Source of the DNA: [Flexibacter] sp. ATCC 35208
GTDB lineage: Bacteria > Bacteroidota > Bacteroidia > Chitinophagales > Chitinophagaceae
DNA: 64,000 nucleotides
NCBI RefSeq assembly: GCF_001975825.1
Contig: NZ_MTKN01000018.1
Span: 64,776 to 128,775, forward strand
Direction: 5' to 3'
Part shown: piece after piece, positions 27,200 through 36,507 of the stretch
Layout: every line of letters begins with the position of its first letter
Numbering within the stretch: position 1 is the first letter of the stretch
Translations under genes and position numbers: made by a program
The notes under the pieces: model-generated
What the model saw: the letters and a program-made list of their open reading frames with translations, nothing else
Told to the model about the DNA's origin: nothing
Database searches by the model: none

Positions 27200-30100
27200 A
27201 TGTCATTAGTCTCTACTGCCTTAAAAAAGCCAATCTCGGTTGTCGTACTGACACTGGGCGTGTTCCTTTTTTCTATACTGGCAGTTATCAATATTCCCAT
27301 CGATATCTTCCCGAAGCTGAACCAGCCGACTATCTATGTGATAGAACCATATGGAGGTATGTCAGCCCAGCAGATGGAAGGTTTCTTTGCCACCCGCTTA
27401 CAGGATCAGTTTCTGTATGTGAATGGTATTAAAAATATCAGCAGTAAAAATATCCAGGGTCTCAGCATGATCAAGCTCACCTTTTACGAAGGTACTGACA
27501 TGGGGGAGGCTTCGGCACAGGTAGCGCTGCAGGTAAGCCGTGCTATGAACTTCTTTCCTCCGGGTGCTGCACCGCCACAGGTCATTCGTTTCGATGCGTC
27601 TTCACTGCCTGTGGGTGAACTGGTATTCAGTTCTCAGACACGTCCGCTAAAAGATATTTACGATATGGCGACCACCCGTATCAGGCCGATGTTTGCCACC
27701 GTACCGGGTTTGTCTGCCTCGCCACCATTTGGTGCGAATGCCCGTTCTGTAGTTGTGAACGTAAATCCTGACAGGCTGCGTAGTTACAATCTGAGTGCGG
27801 ATCAGGTGGTGGAAGCCATTGCGCGTAACAATGCGATGAGCCCTTCAGGAAATATCCGTATTAATAATAAAATGTTCCTCACTACCATCAACTCACTGGA
27901 AGAACAGGTGACTGATTTTGGAGATATTCCTATATCGACGAATGGTAACTCCACTGTGTTTGTAAAGGATATAGCGACGGTATCAGATGGTGCGGATGTA
28001 ACGGTGGATTATGCACTGGTGAATGGAAAACGTTCTGTATACATGCCGGTTGTAAAGACCCCGGATGCGTCTACCTGGGAAGTGGTAAAACAACTGAAAG
28101 CAAAGTTGCCGGAGATGCAGAACCTCTTGCCGGAAGATACAAAAATCACCTATGAATTTGACCAGTCAGTAGCCGTGATCAATGCCGTGAAAGGCCTGAT
28201 GACAGAAGGTATACTGGGTGCGATACTAACAGGCCTGATGGTATTGCTCTTTCTGCGTGATTTAAGGAGTTGTATGGTTGTAGTGATCACGATACCTATA
28301 GCAATATTGTCTGCGGTGTTTGGTTTATATCTCACCGGACAAACCATTAACCTGATGACATTGTCTGGATTGGCGCTGGCCATCGGGGTACTCGTGGATC
28401 AGGCCACGGTGACGATTGAGAATATTCACCAGCACCTGGAAATGGGCAAGCCAAAGAAGCAGGCGATATATGAGGCTTGTGAAGAGATCGCGTTTCCTTT
28501 GCTGTTGATCCTGTTGTGTATCCTCGCCGTGTTTGCGCCTTCCTTTATAATGTCGGGTGTGCCGAAGGCCATGTTCCTGCCACTGTCGTTGTCCATTGGT
28601 TTTGCAATGATTGCCTCGTTCTTTATAGCGCAAACATTGGTACCTGTTATTTCCAACTGGTGGCTCAGGGCGGAGAAGTACCAGCATGCACATGCGGGGC
28701 TGGCATTGGATAAGGAAGAGGTGAAAGAAGTGAATGATCATATGCAGGAGCAGCAATCGCATCCTGAAAAACTGAGTGGCTTTGAGAAATTCAAAGCGTG
28801 GTTTATGCGGGTGTTGGAATGGCTTGGAAAACGTTCATCATTGGTGATCGGTTTGTATTTAGTAATTGCCTTTGGCGCAGCGGGTACTGCCTATGTGGTA
28901 ATTGGTAAAGACCTGATGCCACATATTAATACAGGACAATTCCAGCTCCGTATCAAAGAGCCAGATGGTACCCGACTGGAAAGAACAGAAGAAAAGGTAC
29001 ACCAGGTGCTTAACATCATTGATCAGGTCACGGATGGTAATGTGGAAATCAGTTCTGCTTATGTAGGGCTGATCCCTTCCAGCTATGGTTCCAGTAACCT
29101 GTATGTATTTAATGCAGGTACACACGAAGCTGTATTGCAGGTGAACCTGAATGAGGATTATAAAGTAAACATAGAAGCGCTGAAAGATACGTTGCGTGAG
29201 CGGATAACAGCGAAGTTTCCGCAATTGCGGTTATCATTTGAGCCGATCGATATGACGGAGAAGATCATGGCGCAGGGTGCTTCAACACCGATTGAAGTAA
29301 GAGTAGCAGGCAAGGATATGCAGCAGATCCAGAAGTATGCGACTACGCTTACGAACAGATTGAAGAATATTTCGTTTTTGCGTGATGTGCAGATAGTACA
29401 ACCCCTGCATTATCCTGTGATCAAGATCAATGTAGACAGGTTCAAAGTGGCGCAGATGGGATTGAATGTGTATCAGGTAGCCCGCTCTGTAACAGCGTCT
29501 ACATCCAGTAGCCGGTTCTCTGAAAAGAACCAGTGGCTGGATGAGAAAGGTGCTTACACGTATCAGGTGCAGGTGCAGATCCCGGAATATAGTATGCAGG
29601 CGATCAGTGACCTGCAGGAGATTCCACTGGTACGCGGGCAGGCGAGACCTGTATTGGGAGATGTGGCGAGTTTTAGTACCAGCGAAGTGCCGGGGGAATA
29701 TGATCGTTCTGGTCCCCGTCGTTACCTGACGGTGAGTGCGAATATATCCAACATTGATCTGGGGGCTGCGACTAAAGCGGTGCAGCATGAGATCGATGAG
29801 ATGGGACCTCCGCCACGTGGTCTGATAGCGGATGTACAGGGTAGTTCGAGTTTGCTGACAGATACATTGAATGGTTTGCAGAATGGGTTAATGCTGGCGG
29901 TCCTGGTGATCTTCCTTTTGCTGGCGGCTAATTATCAGTCGTTCAGACTGAGCTTTGTGGTATTGGTGACGGTGCCAGCGGTAATAGCAGGAGCACTGCT
30001 GATGTTGTTGCTTACAGGGTCTACACTGAATTTGCAATCTTATATGGGGATGATCATGTCTACAGGTGTATCTGTAGCGAATGCGATCCTGATAGTAACG

Positions 30101-30397
30101 AATGCAGAGAAGTTGCGTATTGATTACAGGGATGCGTATAAGGCGGGGATTGTGAGTGCGGGAATTCGTTTGCGTCCGATTTTGATGACGAGTCTTGCTA
30201 TGATCGCGGGTATGGTACCGATGGCATCTGGTATGGGGGAGTCAGGAGATCAGACGGCGCCTTTGGGGAGAGCGGTGATTGGGGGATTGATTGCTTCTAC
30301 GATAGCAGCGTTATTCATATTGCCATTGGTGTATGCGCGTATGCAACGCAGGACGACTTTTGAGGCGGTTTCGCTGATGCCGGAGGGAAGTGAATAA
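27200..30397 (+). CDS. RND-family efflux transporter, inner-membrane pump
   Basis: 1065 residues with 12 predicted membrane helices and two large periplasmic loops. Helix 1 is at about 12-30 and the porter domains follow (about 40-330 and 560-870). The TM4 proton-relay motif reads LAIGVLVDQATVTIENI, so only Asp400 remains and the second Asp of AcrB-type pumps is Gln401; metal-type CusA pumps also have a single Asp here. I cannot decide drug versus metal substrate. Operon with the OMF upstream and lipoprotein adaptor downstream. Confidence 0.92.
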   Translation: MSLVSTALKKPISVVVLTLGVFLFSILAVINIPIDIFPKLNQPTIYVIEPYGGMSAQQMEGFFATRLQDQFLYVNGIKNISSKNIQGLSMIKLTFYEGTDMGEASAQVALQVSRAMNFFPPGAAPPQVIRFDASSLPVGELVFSSQTRPLKDIYDMATTRIRPMFATVPGLSASPPFGANARSVVVNVNPDRLRSYNLSADQVVEAIARNNAMSPSGNIRINNKMFLTTINSLEEQVTDFGDIPISTNGNSTVFVKDIATVSDGADVTVDYALVNGKRSVYMPVVKTPDASTWEVVKQLKAKLPEMQNLLPEDTKITYEFDQSVAVINAVKGLMTEGILGAILTGLMVLLFLRDLRSCMVVVITIPIAILSAVFGLYLTGQTINLMTLSGLALAIGVLVDQATVTIENIHQHLEMGKPKKQAIYEACEEIAFPLLLILLCILAVFAPSFIMSGVPKAMFLPLSLSIGFAMIASFFIAQTLVPVISNWWLRAEKYQHAHAGLALDKEEVKEVNDHMQEQQSHPEKLSGFEKFKAWFMRVLEWLGKRSSLVIGLYLVIAFGAAGTAYVVIGKDLMPHINTGQFQLRIKEPDGTRLERTEEKVHQVLNIIDQVTDGNVEISSAYVGLIPSSYGSSNLYVFNAGTHEAVLQVNLNEDYKVNIEALKDTLRERITAKFPQLRLSFEPIDMTEKIMAQGASTPIEVRVAGKDMQQIQKYATTLTNRLKNISFLRDVQIVQPLHYPVIKINVDRFKVAQMGLNVYQVARSVTASTSSSRFSEKNQWLDEKGAYTYQVQVQIPEYSMQAISDLQEIPLVRGQARPVLGDVASFSTSEVPGEYDRSGPRRYLTVSANISNIDLGAATKAVQHEIDEMGPPPRGLIADVQGSSSLLTDTLNGLQNGLMLAVLVIFLLLAANYQSFRLSFVVLVTVPAVIAGALLMLLLTGSTLNLQSYMGMIMSTGVSVANAILIVTNAEKLRIDYRDAYKAGIVSAGIRLRPILMTSLAMIAGMVPMASGMGESGDQTAPLGRAVIGGLIASTIAALFILPLVYARMQRRTTFEAVSLMPEGSE

Positions 30398-30467
30398 CAC
30401 TCAGCGCAAACTAAAACTACAGCACACATGATGCAAACTACAATTACAAAACACTAAACTACAGACC

Positions 30468-31556
30468 ATGAATAATCAACATAGAATCGTTATCATATGT
30501 ACCGCAGTCACCATGCTGGCAGCTTGCCGGGAGGCTGCATCGAAAAAGAAGAAAGAAGAGAATCATCACGGTAGTCAATATACTTTTTCAACGGTGGTAC
30601 AAGAGCCGTTATCATCCAGTATCCAGCTGCCTGCTGTACTGGATGCTTATCAGAAAGTGAGTATCTATCCACGTGCAAATGGATTTGTGAAGAGTGTAAT
30701 GGTAGATAGAGGATCTGTGGTGAGGAAAGGACAGATGCTGCTGGAGCTGGATGCACCGGAGGTGATACAGCAATACTATGCGGCACAGGCGAAATGGTTG
30801 CAGGCAAAAGCAGACTATGCTGCATCGAAAGATAACTACGAACGTACGATGGCAGTAAGTGCTACACCGGGTACAATTTCTCCACATGATCTGGAAGTGT
30901 CCGGGGCAAAAATGATGGCGGATAGTGCTATTGTGAATAGTCAGCTGGCGAATTTCAGGGCACTGGAAGCAACGAGGAGTTATCTGCAGGTGACAGCTCC
31001 TTTTGATGGGGTGATCACCGAGCGTAATGTACACCCGGGTGCACTGGTGGGGCCTACGACCAGTATTGATGGCCGGCCTATGCTGATGTTGGAGCAGGAA
31101 GATCGTTTGCGTCTGATCGTACAGGTACCAGAAATTTATAGTGCACAGCTGACAGATGGGCAGAACGTTACATTCCGTGTAAATGCTTTGCCAGGCAAGG
31201 AGTTTACAGGTAGCATTAGTCGTCAGGCGGGGTCATTAAATGATCGTTTCCGTTCAGAGGCGGTGGAAGTGGATGTATATAATCCGAATCATACCTTGAA
31301 ACCGGGGATGTATGCAGAGATTACGATTCCGGTGAGTGGGAGCCGACAGGCGATGGTCGTGCCTGCTACGGCGATTGTAACTTCTACAGAAAAGAAGTAT
31401 GTGATTGCGGTGAGGAGTGGGATTACACATTGGGTAGATGTGCAGGAGGGGAATCATCACAATGATTCTACGGAAGTGTTTGGTTCGCTGCAGGCGGGGG
31501 ATAAGGTGATTGCACCGGCTACGGATGATATAAAGGAGAATACGAGTATTGATTAG
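30468..31556 (+). CDS. RND efflux periplasmic adaptor (membrane fusion lipoprotein)
   Basis: 362 residues. The lipobox is LAAC (Cys20), followed by a charged linker with KKKKEENHH. Barrel-sandwich halves lie around about 60-90 (YPRANGFVKSVMVDRGSVVRKG) and 165-190 (VTAPFDGVITERNVHPGALV), with an alpha-hairpin between and a beta-barrel domain at 205-280. It links the pump to TolC. The 70-base gap before it has a short CAAACTA-type repeat and a 50-bp minisatellite follows. Confidence 0.92.
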   Translation: MNNQHRIVIICTAVTMLAACREAASKKKKEENHHGSQYTFSTVVQEPLSSSIQLPAVLDAYQKVSIYPRANGFVKSVMVDRGSVVRKGQMLLELDAPEVIQQYYAAQAKWLQAKADYAASKDNYERTMAVSATPGTISPHDLEVSGAKMMADSAIVNSQLANFRALEATRSYLQVTAPFDGVITERNVHPGALVGPTTSIDGRPMLMLEQEDRLRLIVQVPEIYSAQLTDGQNVTFRVNALPGKEFTGSISRQAGSLNDRFRSEAVEVDVYNPNHTLKPGMYAEITIPVSGSRQAMVVPATAIVTSTEKKYVIAVRSGITHWVDVQEGNHHNDSTEVFGSLQAGDKVIAPATDDIKENTSID

Positions 31557-31599
31557 TGGGCTCATCGGCGGTATTGGGATGACAATAAGAAGTGTTGTT

Positions 31600-32060
31600 A
31601 TGTATGAGATGAATAGCAGGAGATGATTAACAGGTTGGGGATGAATAGGAGGAGATGTATGTCAGGAAGGAAATGATCAACGGGTAGGAAGTGAATAGCA
31701 GGAGATGTATGTCAGGAAGGAGATGATCAACAGGTAGGAAGTGAATAGGAGGAGATGTATGTCAGGAAGGAGATGATCAACGGGTAGGAAGTGAATAGCA
31801 GGAGATGTATGTCAGGAAGGAGATGATTAACAGGTTGGGGATGAATAGCAGGAGATGTATGTCAGGAAGGAGATGATTAACAGGTTGGAAGTGAATAGCA
31901 GGAGATGTATGTCAAGAAGGAGATGATCAATAGGTAGGAAGTGAATAGGAGGAGATGTATGTCAGGAAGGAGAAGATCAACAAGTTGGGGATGAATAGCC
32001 AGAGATGTATGTCAGGAAGGAAATGATCAACAGGTTGGGGGATGAATATCAGGTAGGCAG
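31600..32060. repeat. 50-bp minisatellite (about nine copies)
   Basis: GTATGTCAGG begins at 31657, 31707, 31757, 31807, 31857, 31907, 31957 and 32007: an exact 50-bp period, with degenerate part-units at both ends. Alternating variants (CAGGTTGGGGATGAATAG and CGGGTAGGAAGTGAATAG) suggest block duplication. No spacers, so not CRISPR. Not evidently derived from the adaptor gene's end. Confidence 0.95.
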
Positions 32061-32093
32061 CATTTTTGTGATATACTTCCTAAAAGGTGTATT

Positions 32094-32369
32094 ATGAAAA
32101 AATCAACAAACCTGAAGCGGAAGATTAAAGAAGTGAAGAGAGAAAATGTAGAAGTGGCGCCAAAAGCAAAGACAACCGCAAAAAAGGATTATGATGATGA
32201 TCAGAACCACTTGCTGGAAGGATATGACGAGAGTGAGTATGATCAGAAAGATATCGCTGATGAGAAAAAAAAAAGGGGGCCTGACAGTGGCTCCCTTTTT
32301 GTTTTTTGGATTATTGGCGGATTTGAAACGACTAAGTTGTTTGTCTGGTGTATGCAGGTAAATTTCTAA
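32094..32369 (+). CDS. Small charged protein, probably frameshifted in an A10 run
   Basis: The first 62 residues (KKSTNLKRKIKEVKRENVEV, then KAKTTAKKDYDDDQNHLLEGYDESEYD split here) form a plausible small, highly charged cytoplasmic protein. After DEKKK the frame enters a run of ten A and five G (32264-32278) and then reads through a terminator hairpin into low-quality sequence (SLFVFWIIGGFETTK). One A fewer would give DEKKKGA and a stop just inside the hairpin. I think the true product is about 62 residues, with a homopolymer slip in sequence or in vivo. Function unknown. Confidence 0.55.
   Translation: MKKSTNLKRKIKEVKRENVEVAPKAKTTAKKDYDDDQNHLLEGYDESEYDQKDIADEKKKRGPDSGSLFVFWIIGGFETTKLFVWCMQVNF
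32268..32300 (+). terminator. Terminator overlapping the end of the small charged gene
   Basis: AAAAGGGGGCC pairs with GGCTCCCTTTT (one G-T), followed by further T. The left arm includes the A10-G5 run. Confidence 0.75.
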
Positions 32370-32393
32370 CTCTAAGTAAGAAATTTTGTTACT

Positions 32394-32534
32394 GGCTCAT
32401 GGGCTGGTAGCACCTGGATTATTTTTAGAAAACCTGTAAAGCTACAAGGCTTATGGCTGATAGTACCTGTTAAGATACCCGTAAGGATAGAAGGCTCATG
32501 GGCTTCAGCTCCGCAATCACATTTAACTACCCGG
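32394..32534. repeat. 45-53 bp repeat of the PAP2 gene 3' end
   Basis: On the minus strand the gene ends CCGGGTAGTTAA (32523-32534); downstream come CGGGTATCTTAA (32470-32481) and CAGGTTTTCTAA (32425-32436). GGCTCATGGGCT-like blocks lie between (about 32394, 32448, 32491). The stop codon is inside the duplicated unit. Confidence 0.75.
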
Positions 32535-33344
32535 AAAGAACACCACACTTATCCCAACAGATTTCGTATCCGGGCTGTAAGTAGGCATCGCAATAGGATG
32601 CATACTATTTTTGCCCTCTTTCTTAGCCCAAACCTTTTCCATTTTCGGGAATACCCAATAAGCAGCCTTTGCACTTAATATACCGAGACCAGCCCCTGCT
32701 ACAACATCGCTGAGCCAGTGGCGGTTATTATACATACGAAGTACGCCGGTGGCAGTCGCTACAGCATATCCATAGACCCCATACCACGGACTGACATCTT
32801 TGTACTCCTGTCTCATAAATTCTGCTCCCATAAATGAAGTGGCGGTATGACCGGAAGGAAAGGAGTTAAAAGTACTTCCATCCGGACGCTGCCGGTGAGA
32901 TAATGTTTTCACCCCACCTACGGTTCCCATCATCAGGAGGCTGGAAATACCGAGAATGATAGTCCGGTCACGGAAATTATGTGCACCCTGGATGCCCATT
33001 GCATTCAGTGCGTATACGCTCAGTGCTGGTGTATATCGCAACCAGTCGTCTATTTTGGTATGGAAAGTAGAATTATCCTCCCTGATTTCGTTTTTGGTGG
33101 TATGATCGAGGCTACGGAGCGGTCCATATTCAAAAGTAGCGATTCCATAGCCAAGCATAGCTGCCGGTACAACTACGCTGGCGATGGAGCATTGATATTT
33201 TTTTGTTCCCCTGAAGAGCTTTAAAAAGGACGTATCCTTTTTAACTTGTATAGCAGCCGAGTCGACTGTAATTTGTTGGGCGTGGGCCCCGGTTATTATA
33301 ACGAACGGCAATAACAGTTGTAGGCATAAAGAATTCACTTTCAT
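32523..33344 (-). CDS. PAP2-family membrane-associated phosphatase
   Basis: 273 residues from the ATG at 33344, which opens a signal peptide (LQLLLPFVIITGAHAQ); the frame runs on to a GTG at 33512 but that part would cross the fluoride riboswitch region. The three phosphatase motifs are present: KTLSHRQRP, PSGHTATSF and RMYNNRHWLSDV. Likely an envelope lipid or undecaprenyl-type phosphatase. Divergent from the CLC gene. The 3' end is repeated downstream. Confidence 0.88.
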   Translation of the reverse strand: MKVNSLCLQLLLPFVIITGAHAQQITVDSAAIQVKKDTSFLKLFRGTKKYQCSIASVVVPAAMLGYGIATFEYGPLRSLDHTTKNEIREDNSTFHTKIDDWLRYTPALSVYALNAMGIQGAHNFRDRTIILGISSLLMMGTVGGVKTLSHRQRPDGSTFNSFPSGHTATSFMGAEFMRQEYKDVSPWYGVYGYAVATATGVLRMYNNRHWLSDVVAGAGLGILSAKAAYWVFPKMEKVWAKKEGKNSMHPIAMPTYSPDTKSVGISVVFFPGS

Positions 33345-33497
33345 CCAATACAGATTAGCGGTAGTAACGTAATGTTGAATATATACTACAAAACAAAAAA
33401 AAGATTCTGTAGAGATTCTGAAGGTAAAAAATATTTTAATCACATGGATCACACGTTCGTGGCTGGTTTTGCTAAACAAACGTTTGAATAATTTTTG

Positions 33498-33505
33498 TAT
33501 ATTTG
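33498..33505 (+). promoter_or_regulatory. -7 box upstream of the fluoride riboswitch
   Basis: TATATTTG matches TAnnTTTG and would start RNA close to 33511, just where the aptamer begins. A second TATATTTG is at 33621-33628. Confidence 0.6.
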
Positions 33506-33510
33506 CATGC

Positions 33511-33578
33511 ACAACCAGGAAATGGTGTCTTCCTGCACAGAACTGTCCCGTATTCTTCGGGTCTGATGGCGCCTACAA
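33511..33578 (+). promoter_or_regulatory. Fluoride riboswitch (crcB motif)
   Basis: P1 stem AGGAA (33517-33521) with TTCCT (33530-33534), enclosing the loop ATGGTGTC. A-rich joining region GCACAGAACTG. P3 stem CCCG (33547-33550) with CGGG (33558-33561). Conserved 3' segment CTGATGGCGCCTACA (33563-33577). The pseudoknot pairs GGTGTC (33524-33529) with GGCGCC (33568-33573), six pairs with two G-U. This order and the TGATG-N-CCTAC signature match the fluoride aptamer class. It lies between a -7 box and a CLC-type gene, which fits fluoride-induced export. I see no clear terminator, so the expression platform is unknown. Confidence 0.85.
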
Positions 33579-33635
33579 ATAGTGTATAATTCTGCCGATA
33601 CAAGCGAGCAGTTCTATTTATATATTTGTAGGAAC

Positions 33636-34898
33636 ATGATGAAATTTAACAAATCTTTAGAACAATTCACAATTGCTTACCAGCTCATTCGCTGGACTGT
33701 TATTATTATTCCTGTTGCACTGGTAGTCGGTTCACTGGTAGCTCTATTCCTCTGGCTATTAGACTATGTTACACATTTTCGCTGGGAACATCCATGGTTA
33801 TTGTACTTACTGCCTATTGCGGGTATCGGGATCTATTTCCTGTACAATAAGCTCGGCGGTACTTCAGAAAAAGGGAATAACCTCATTATGGATGAAATCC
33901 ATGAACCAGGCGGTGGGGTACCAGCCAGAATGGCGCCACTGGTATTGATCACAACAATTCTTACACATTTATTCGGCGGCTCTGCAGGCCGTGAAGGTAC
34001 AGCTGTACAGATAGGCGGTAGCATGGCTGGTTTGTTGGGCAAATGGATGCGGTTGTCACAGGCAGACCTGCGTATTCTTTTGATGACAGGGATTGCCGCG
34101 GGTTTTGGGGCGGTATTCGGTACACCGCTGACAGGTACCGTTTTCGCGCTGGAAGTGCTGGCAATAGGTGTGATCCGATACGATGCATTGGTGCCCTGCC
34201 TGATCGCGGCTGTATTTGCAGACTGGGTATGCAGTGCCTGGGGTATTCATCATACACATTATCAGATCTTATCCAGGGCAGAAACGCTATTCGATTATTT
34301 GTTGCTGGCAAAAGTGATTTTGGCTGGTATCGCCTTTGGCCTCGCCAGTTTTGCTTTCTCCAACTGTATGCACCAGATCAAAAAATACAGTACACAATTT
34401 ATTCGCCCTGCCTGGTTGATACCAGTAGCAGGTGGTATTATTATCATTGCCATGTGCTGGATACTGGGCACAGATGATTATACTGGTCTGGGGGTAAATA
34501 GCAAAGACCCCGGTGGAGTGAGCATAGTCAATGCATTTAAAGATATGGAAATGTCTAACTGGGCGTGGTTGTGGAAGTTGTTATTTACTGCTGTCACACT
34601 GGCCATGGGGTTTAAAGGAGGAGAGGTGACACCGTTGTTCTTTATAGGAGCGGCCTTAGGGCATACTATAGCGGTATTGATCGGTGCACCTGTAGATCTT
34701 TTTGCAGGCCTGGGTTTTATTGCTGTATTTGCAGGGGCTACCAATACCCCGATTGCCTGTACCCTCATGGGGGTGGAATTATTCGGCACCAGCAATGCAT
34801 TGTATTTTGCAGTGGCATGTTTTACAGCTTATTATTTCAGTGGCCATGCAGGTATTTATAGTGCGCAGCGAGTAGGAGTTTCAAAGAAATGGGAGTAA
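33636..34898 (+). CDS. CLC-family antiporter, probably the fluoride/proton type (CLC-F)
   Basis: 420 residues from the ATG at 33636 (the frame runs back to a GTG at 33582, abutting the riboswitch). About ten or more membrane helices. The gating-glutamate motif is [14 protein letters not shown] (Glu120), the GREGT form rather than the GREGP of chloride CLCs. The ion-site segment [11 protein letters not shown] carries Met99 where chloride CLCs have GSGIP with Ser, and later comes [12 protein letters not shown]. These differences are those reported for CLC-F. With the riboswitch upstream, the role is removal of toxic fluoride. The 3' end is tandemly repeated. Confidence 0.85.
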   Translation: MMKFNKSLEQFTIAYQLIRWTVIIIPVALVVGSLVALFLWLLDYVTHFRWEHPWLLYLLPIAGIGIYFLYNKLGGTSEKGNNLIMDEIHEPGGGVPARMAPLVLITTILTHLFGGSAGREGTAVQIGGSMAGLLGKWMRLSQADLRILLMTGIAAGFGAVFGTPLTGTVFALEVLAIGVIRYDALVPCLIAAVFADWVCSAWGIHHTHYQILSRAETLFDYLLLAKVILAGIAFGLASFAFSNCMHQIKKYSTQFIRPAWLIPVAGGIIIIAMCWILGTDDYTGLGVNSKDPGGVSIVNAFKDMEMSNWAWLWKLLFTAVTLAMGFKGGEVTPLFFIGAALGHTIAVLIGAPVDLFAGLGFIAVFAGATNTPIACTLMGVELFGTSNALYFAVACFTAYYFSGHAGIYSAQRVGVSKKWE

Positions 34899-35035
34899 TG
34901 TGTTTGTTTGGGAGTGATTTATAGTGCGCAGGGATTATGAGTTTGTAAGAGATTGGAATAATGTGTTTGTCCGGCAGTGATCTATATTGAGCAGGGATTA
35001 TGAGTTTCAAAGAAATGGGAATAAGATATAGGCCC
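34855..35035. repeat. 63-bp tandem repeat of the CLC gene 3' end
   Basis: ATAGTGCGCAG in the gene (34858-34868) recurs as ATAGTGCGCAG (34921) and ATATTGAGCAG (34984), a 63-bp period. The end AAAGAAATGGGAGTAA recurs as AGAGATTGGAATAA and AAAGAAATGGGAATAA. Each copy therefore holds the gene's last 14 codons and stop in decayed form, in the same reading phase. Confidence 0.92.
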
Positions 35036-35089
35036 GGCAGAGTTTTTGTTGCATATTACTATCTAAAATCAGCATATTAAAATCAACAT

Positions 35090-36037
35090 ATGAAGGCCAT
35101 TACAATTCCCCAATTTAAAGCAACACCTGAATTGACAGAACAACCCAAGCCGGTCGTAAAGCCCGGTAGTATGGTTGTACGGATAGTAGCAGCGGGTATT
35201 AATCCTTTTGATACCAAGATGATTGATGGTATACTGGATGGGCATATGCCGCATCATTTTCCTATGATACCTGGCGTAGATGCGGTGGGTATTGTGGAAG
35301 AAGTTGGAGAAGGTGTGACACTCTTCAAGGTAGGTGATCACATCTATGGTCAGTTTTTACATGCACCTGTAGGTGAAGGGACTTTTGCAGAATATGTAGT
35401 GGTGCCTGAAAAAGCGGCGCTGGCACTAGCCCCTAAGAACATTCCTTTGAAGCAGGCGGCAGCTATACCGACTGCAGGTATGACCGCGTTGCAGATGTTG
35501 GAAAAATCTGGTCTGAAGCATGAACAGATCCTACTTGTAGTAGGAGCTACCGGTGGTGTTGGATTATTTTTAATTCAGTTAGCTGCTATGCAGGGGATTT
35601 ATATAATTGCTACTGCAAGTGATGAAACTGGCGCGAGCAAAGTGAAAGAACTGGGGGCAAAAGAAACCATCAATTATAAAAAAGTATCAGTAGCAGATGA
35701 AATCAGGCGTAAATATCCGGATGGTGTAGATGGATTGATTGATATGGTCAGTTCCCCGGATGCTTTTAAAGAGATGACATCACTTGTGAAGAAAGGAGGT
35801 GTAGCATTAACTACTGCGTTTGTAGCGAATGAGGAGGATTTGAAGAAGAAGGGATTGCAGGGTGGTAATTTTGAATTGAAGGGGAATCGCGCATTGTTAG
35901 ATACATTGTCAGATGCGGCAGATAATGGGGTATTGAAAATTCCTGTTGAAAAGGAAATTACATTGGAAGAAACACCGGCAGCATTGGCTGAGATAAAAAA
36001 GCTGAATAGTAAGGGGAAAACGATTATAGTATTATAG
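35090..36037 (+). CDS. NADP-dependent quinone/zinc-less alcohol dehydrogenase-like oxidoreductase (MDR)
   Basis: 315 residues, MDR superfamily. GroES-like domain about 1-120 (AAGINPFDTKMIDG, GVDAVGIVEEVGEGV) and Rossmann domain about 120-260 with VVGATGGVGLFLIQLA. The catalytic and structural zinc ligands of true alcohol dehydrogenases are missing, pointing to the quinone oxidoreductase group. Substrate unknown; aldehydes, enones or quinones are usual. Single gene with a repeat-rich region before it. Confidence 0.85.
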   Translation: MKAITIPQFKATPELTEQPKPVVKPGSMVVRIVAAGINPFDTKMIDGILDGHMPHHFPMIPGVDAVGIVEEVGEGVTLFKVGDHIYGQFLHAPVGEGTFAEYVVVPEKAALALAPKNIPLKQAAAIPTAGMTALQMLEKSGLKHEQILLVVGATGGVGLFLIQLAAMQGIYIIATASDETGASKVKELGAKETINYKKVSVADEIRRKYPDGVDGLIDMVSSPDAFKEMTSLVKKGGVALTTAFVANEEDLKKKGLQGGNFELKGNRALLDTLSDAADNGVLKIPVEKEITLEETPAALAEIKKLNSKGKTIIVL

Positions 36038-36507
36038 ATCTAAAGTATCAAAGATTTAACTTTAATTCTGATTCTATAGTTTACTATAACTATAATTAGA
36101 ATTATAACTATAATAATAACTATAATAGATATACGCTATCCTTTAGTAGCTTATCAGGCTGACCAAAGGTAATGCAGATAAGCCGGCGCGAAAAAATCGC
36201 TTCTGAAGAAGACAGAAGCGATTTTTTCGTAAGAGGAAAACCTACAACCAAATCCATAGCAAAATCTATAGCAAAACCTACAACAAAACCTATAGCAAAA
36301 CCCATTAAATAATTTATTCGTACCTTCGCCTCACCTATCACATCCCCATACATACATTTTACTTGCTTCTACTTAGCAATCTCCGGGGCCTTCATTTATT
36401 TGACATTTGTGACAGGTTTCAATTTTCCCGTACTATTCAGGTGCGTTTTTTGATGTGTGGAATTCCATACTTCAATCGGCATTGATTTTTTTGACTAAAA
36501 CTGTATT
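36038..36507. other. Intergenic region with AT repeats, a long hairpin and 12-bp repeats
   Basis: 36055-36130 is a TATAATTA-type low-complexity stretch. 36189-36229 is a perfect 17-bp hairpin (CGAAAAAATCGCTTCTG with CAGAAGCGATTTTTTCG), probably the terminator of the MDR gene. 36236-36304 holds about six 12-bp units AAAACCTATAGC. The last 200 bases upstream of the trehalose gene show no recognised motif. No gene. Confidence 0.75.

Noticed and set aside
31600..32060. CRISPR array
   Set aside because: The 50-bp units are contiguous with no unique spacers, no palindromic repeat and no cas genes nearby.
33345..33512. Longer N-terminus of the PAP2 protein
   Set aside because: It would begin at a GTG inside the riboswitch region, precedes a clear signal peptide at 33344 and lies over a divergent promoter.
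36120..36353. Minus-strand 77-residue hydrophobic peptide (GFAIGFVVGFAIDF)
   Set aside because: It is generated by 12-bp repeats and crosses a terminator hairpin.
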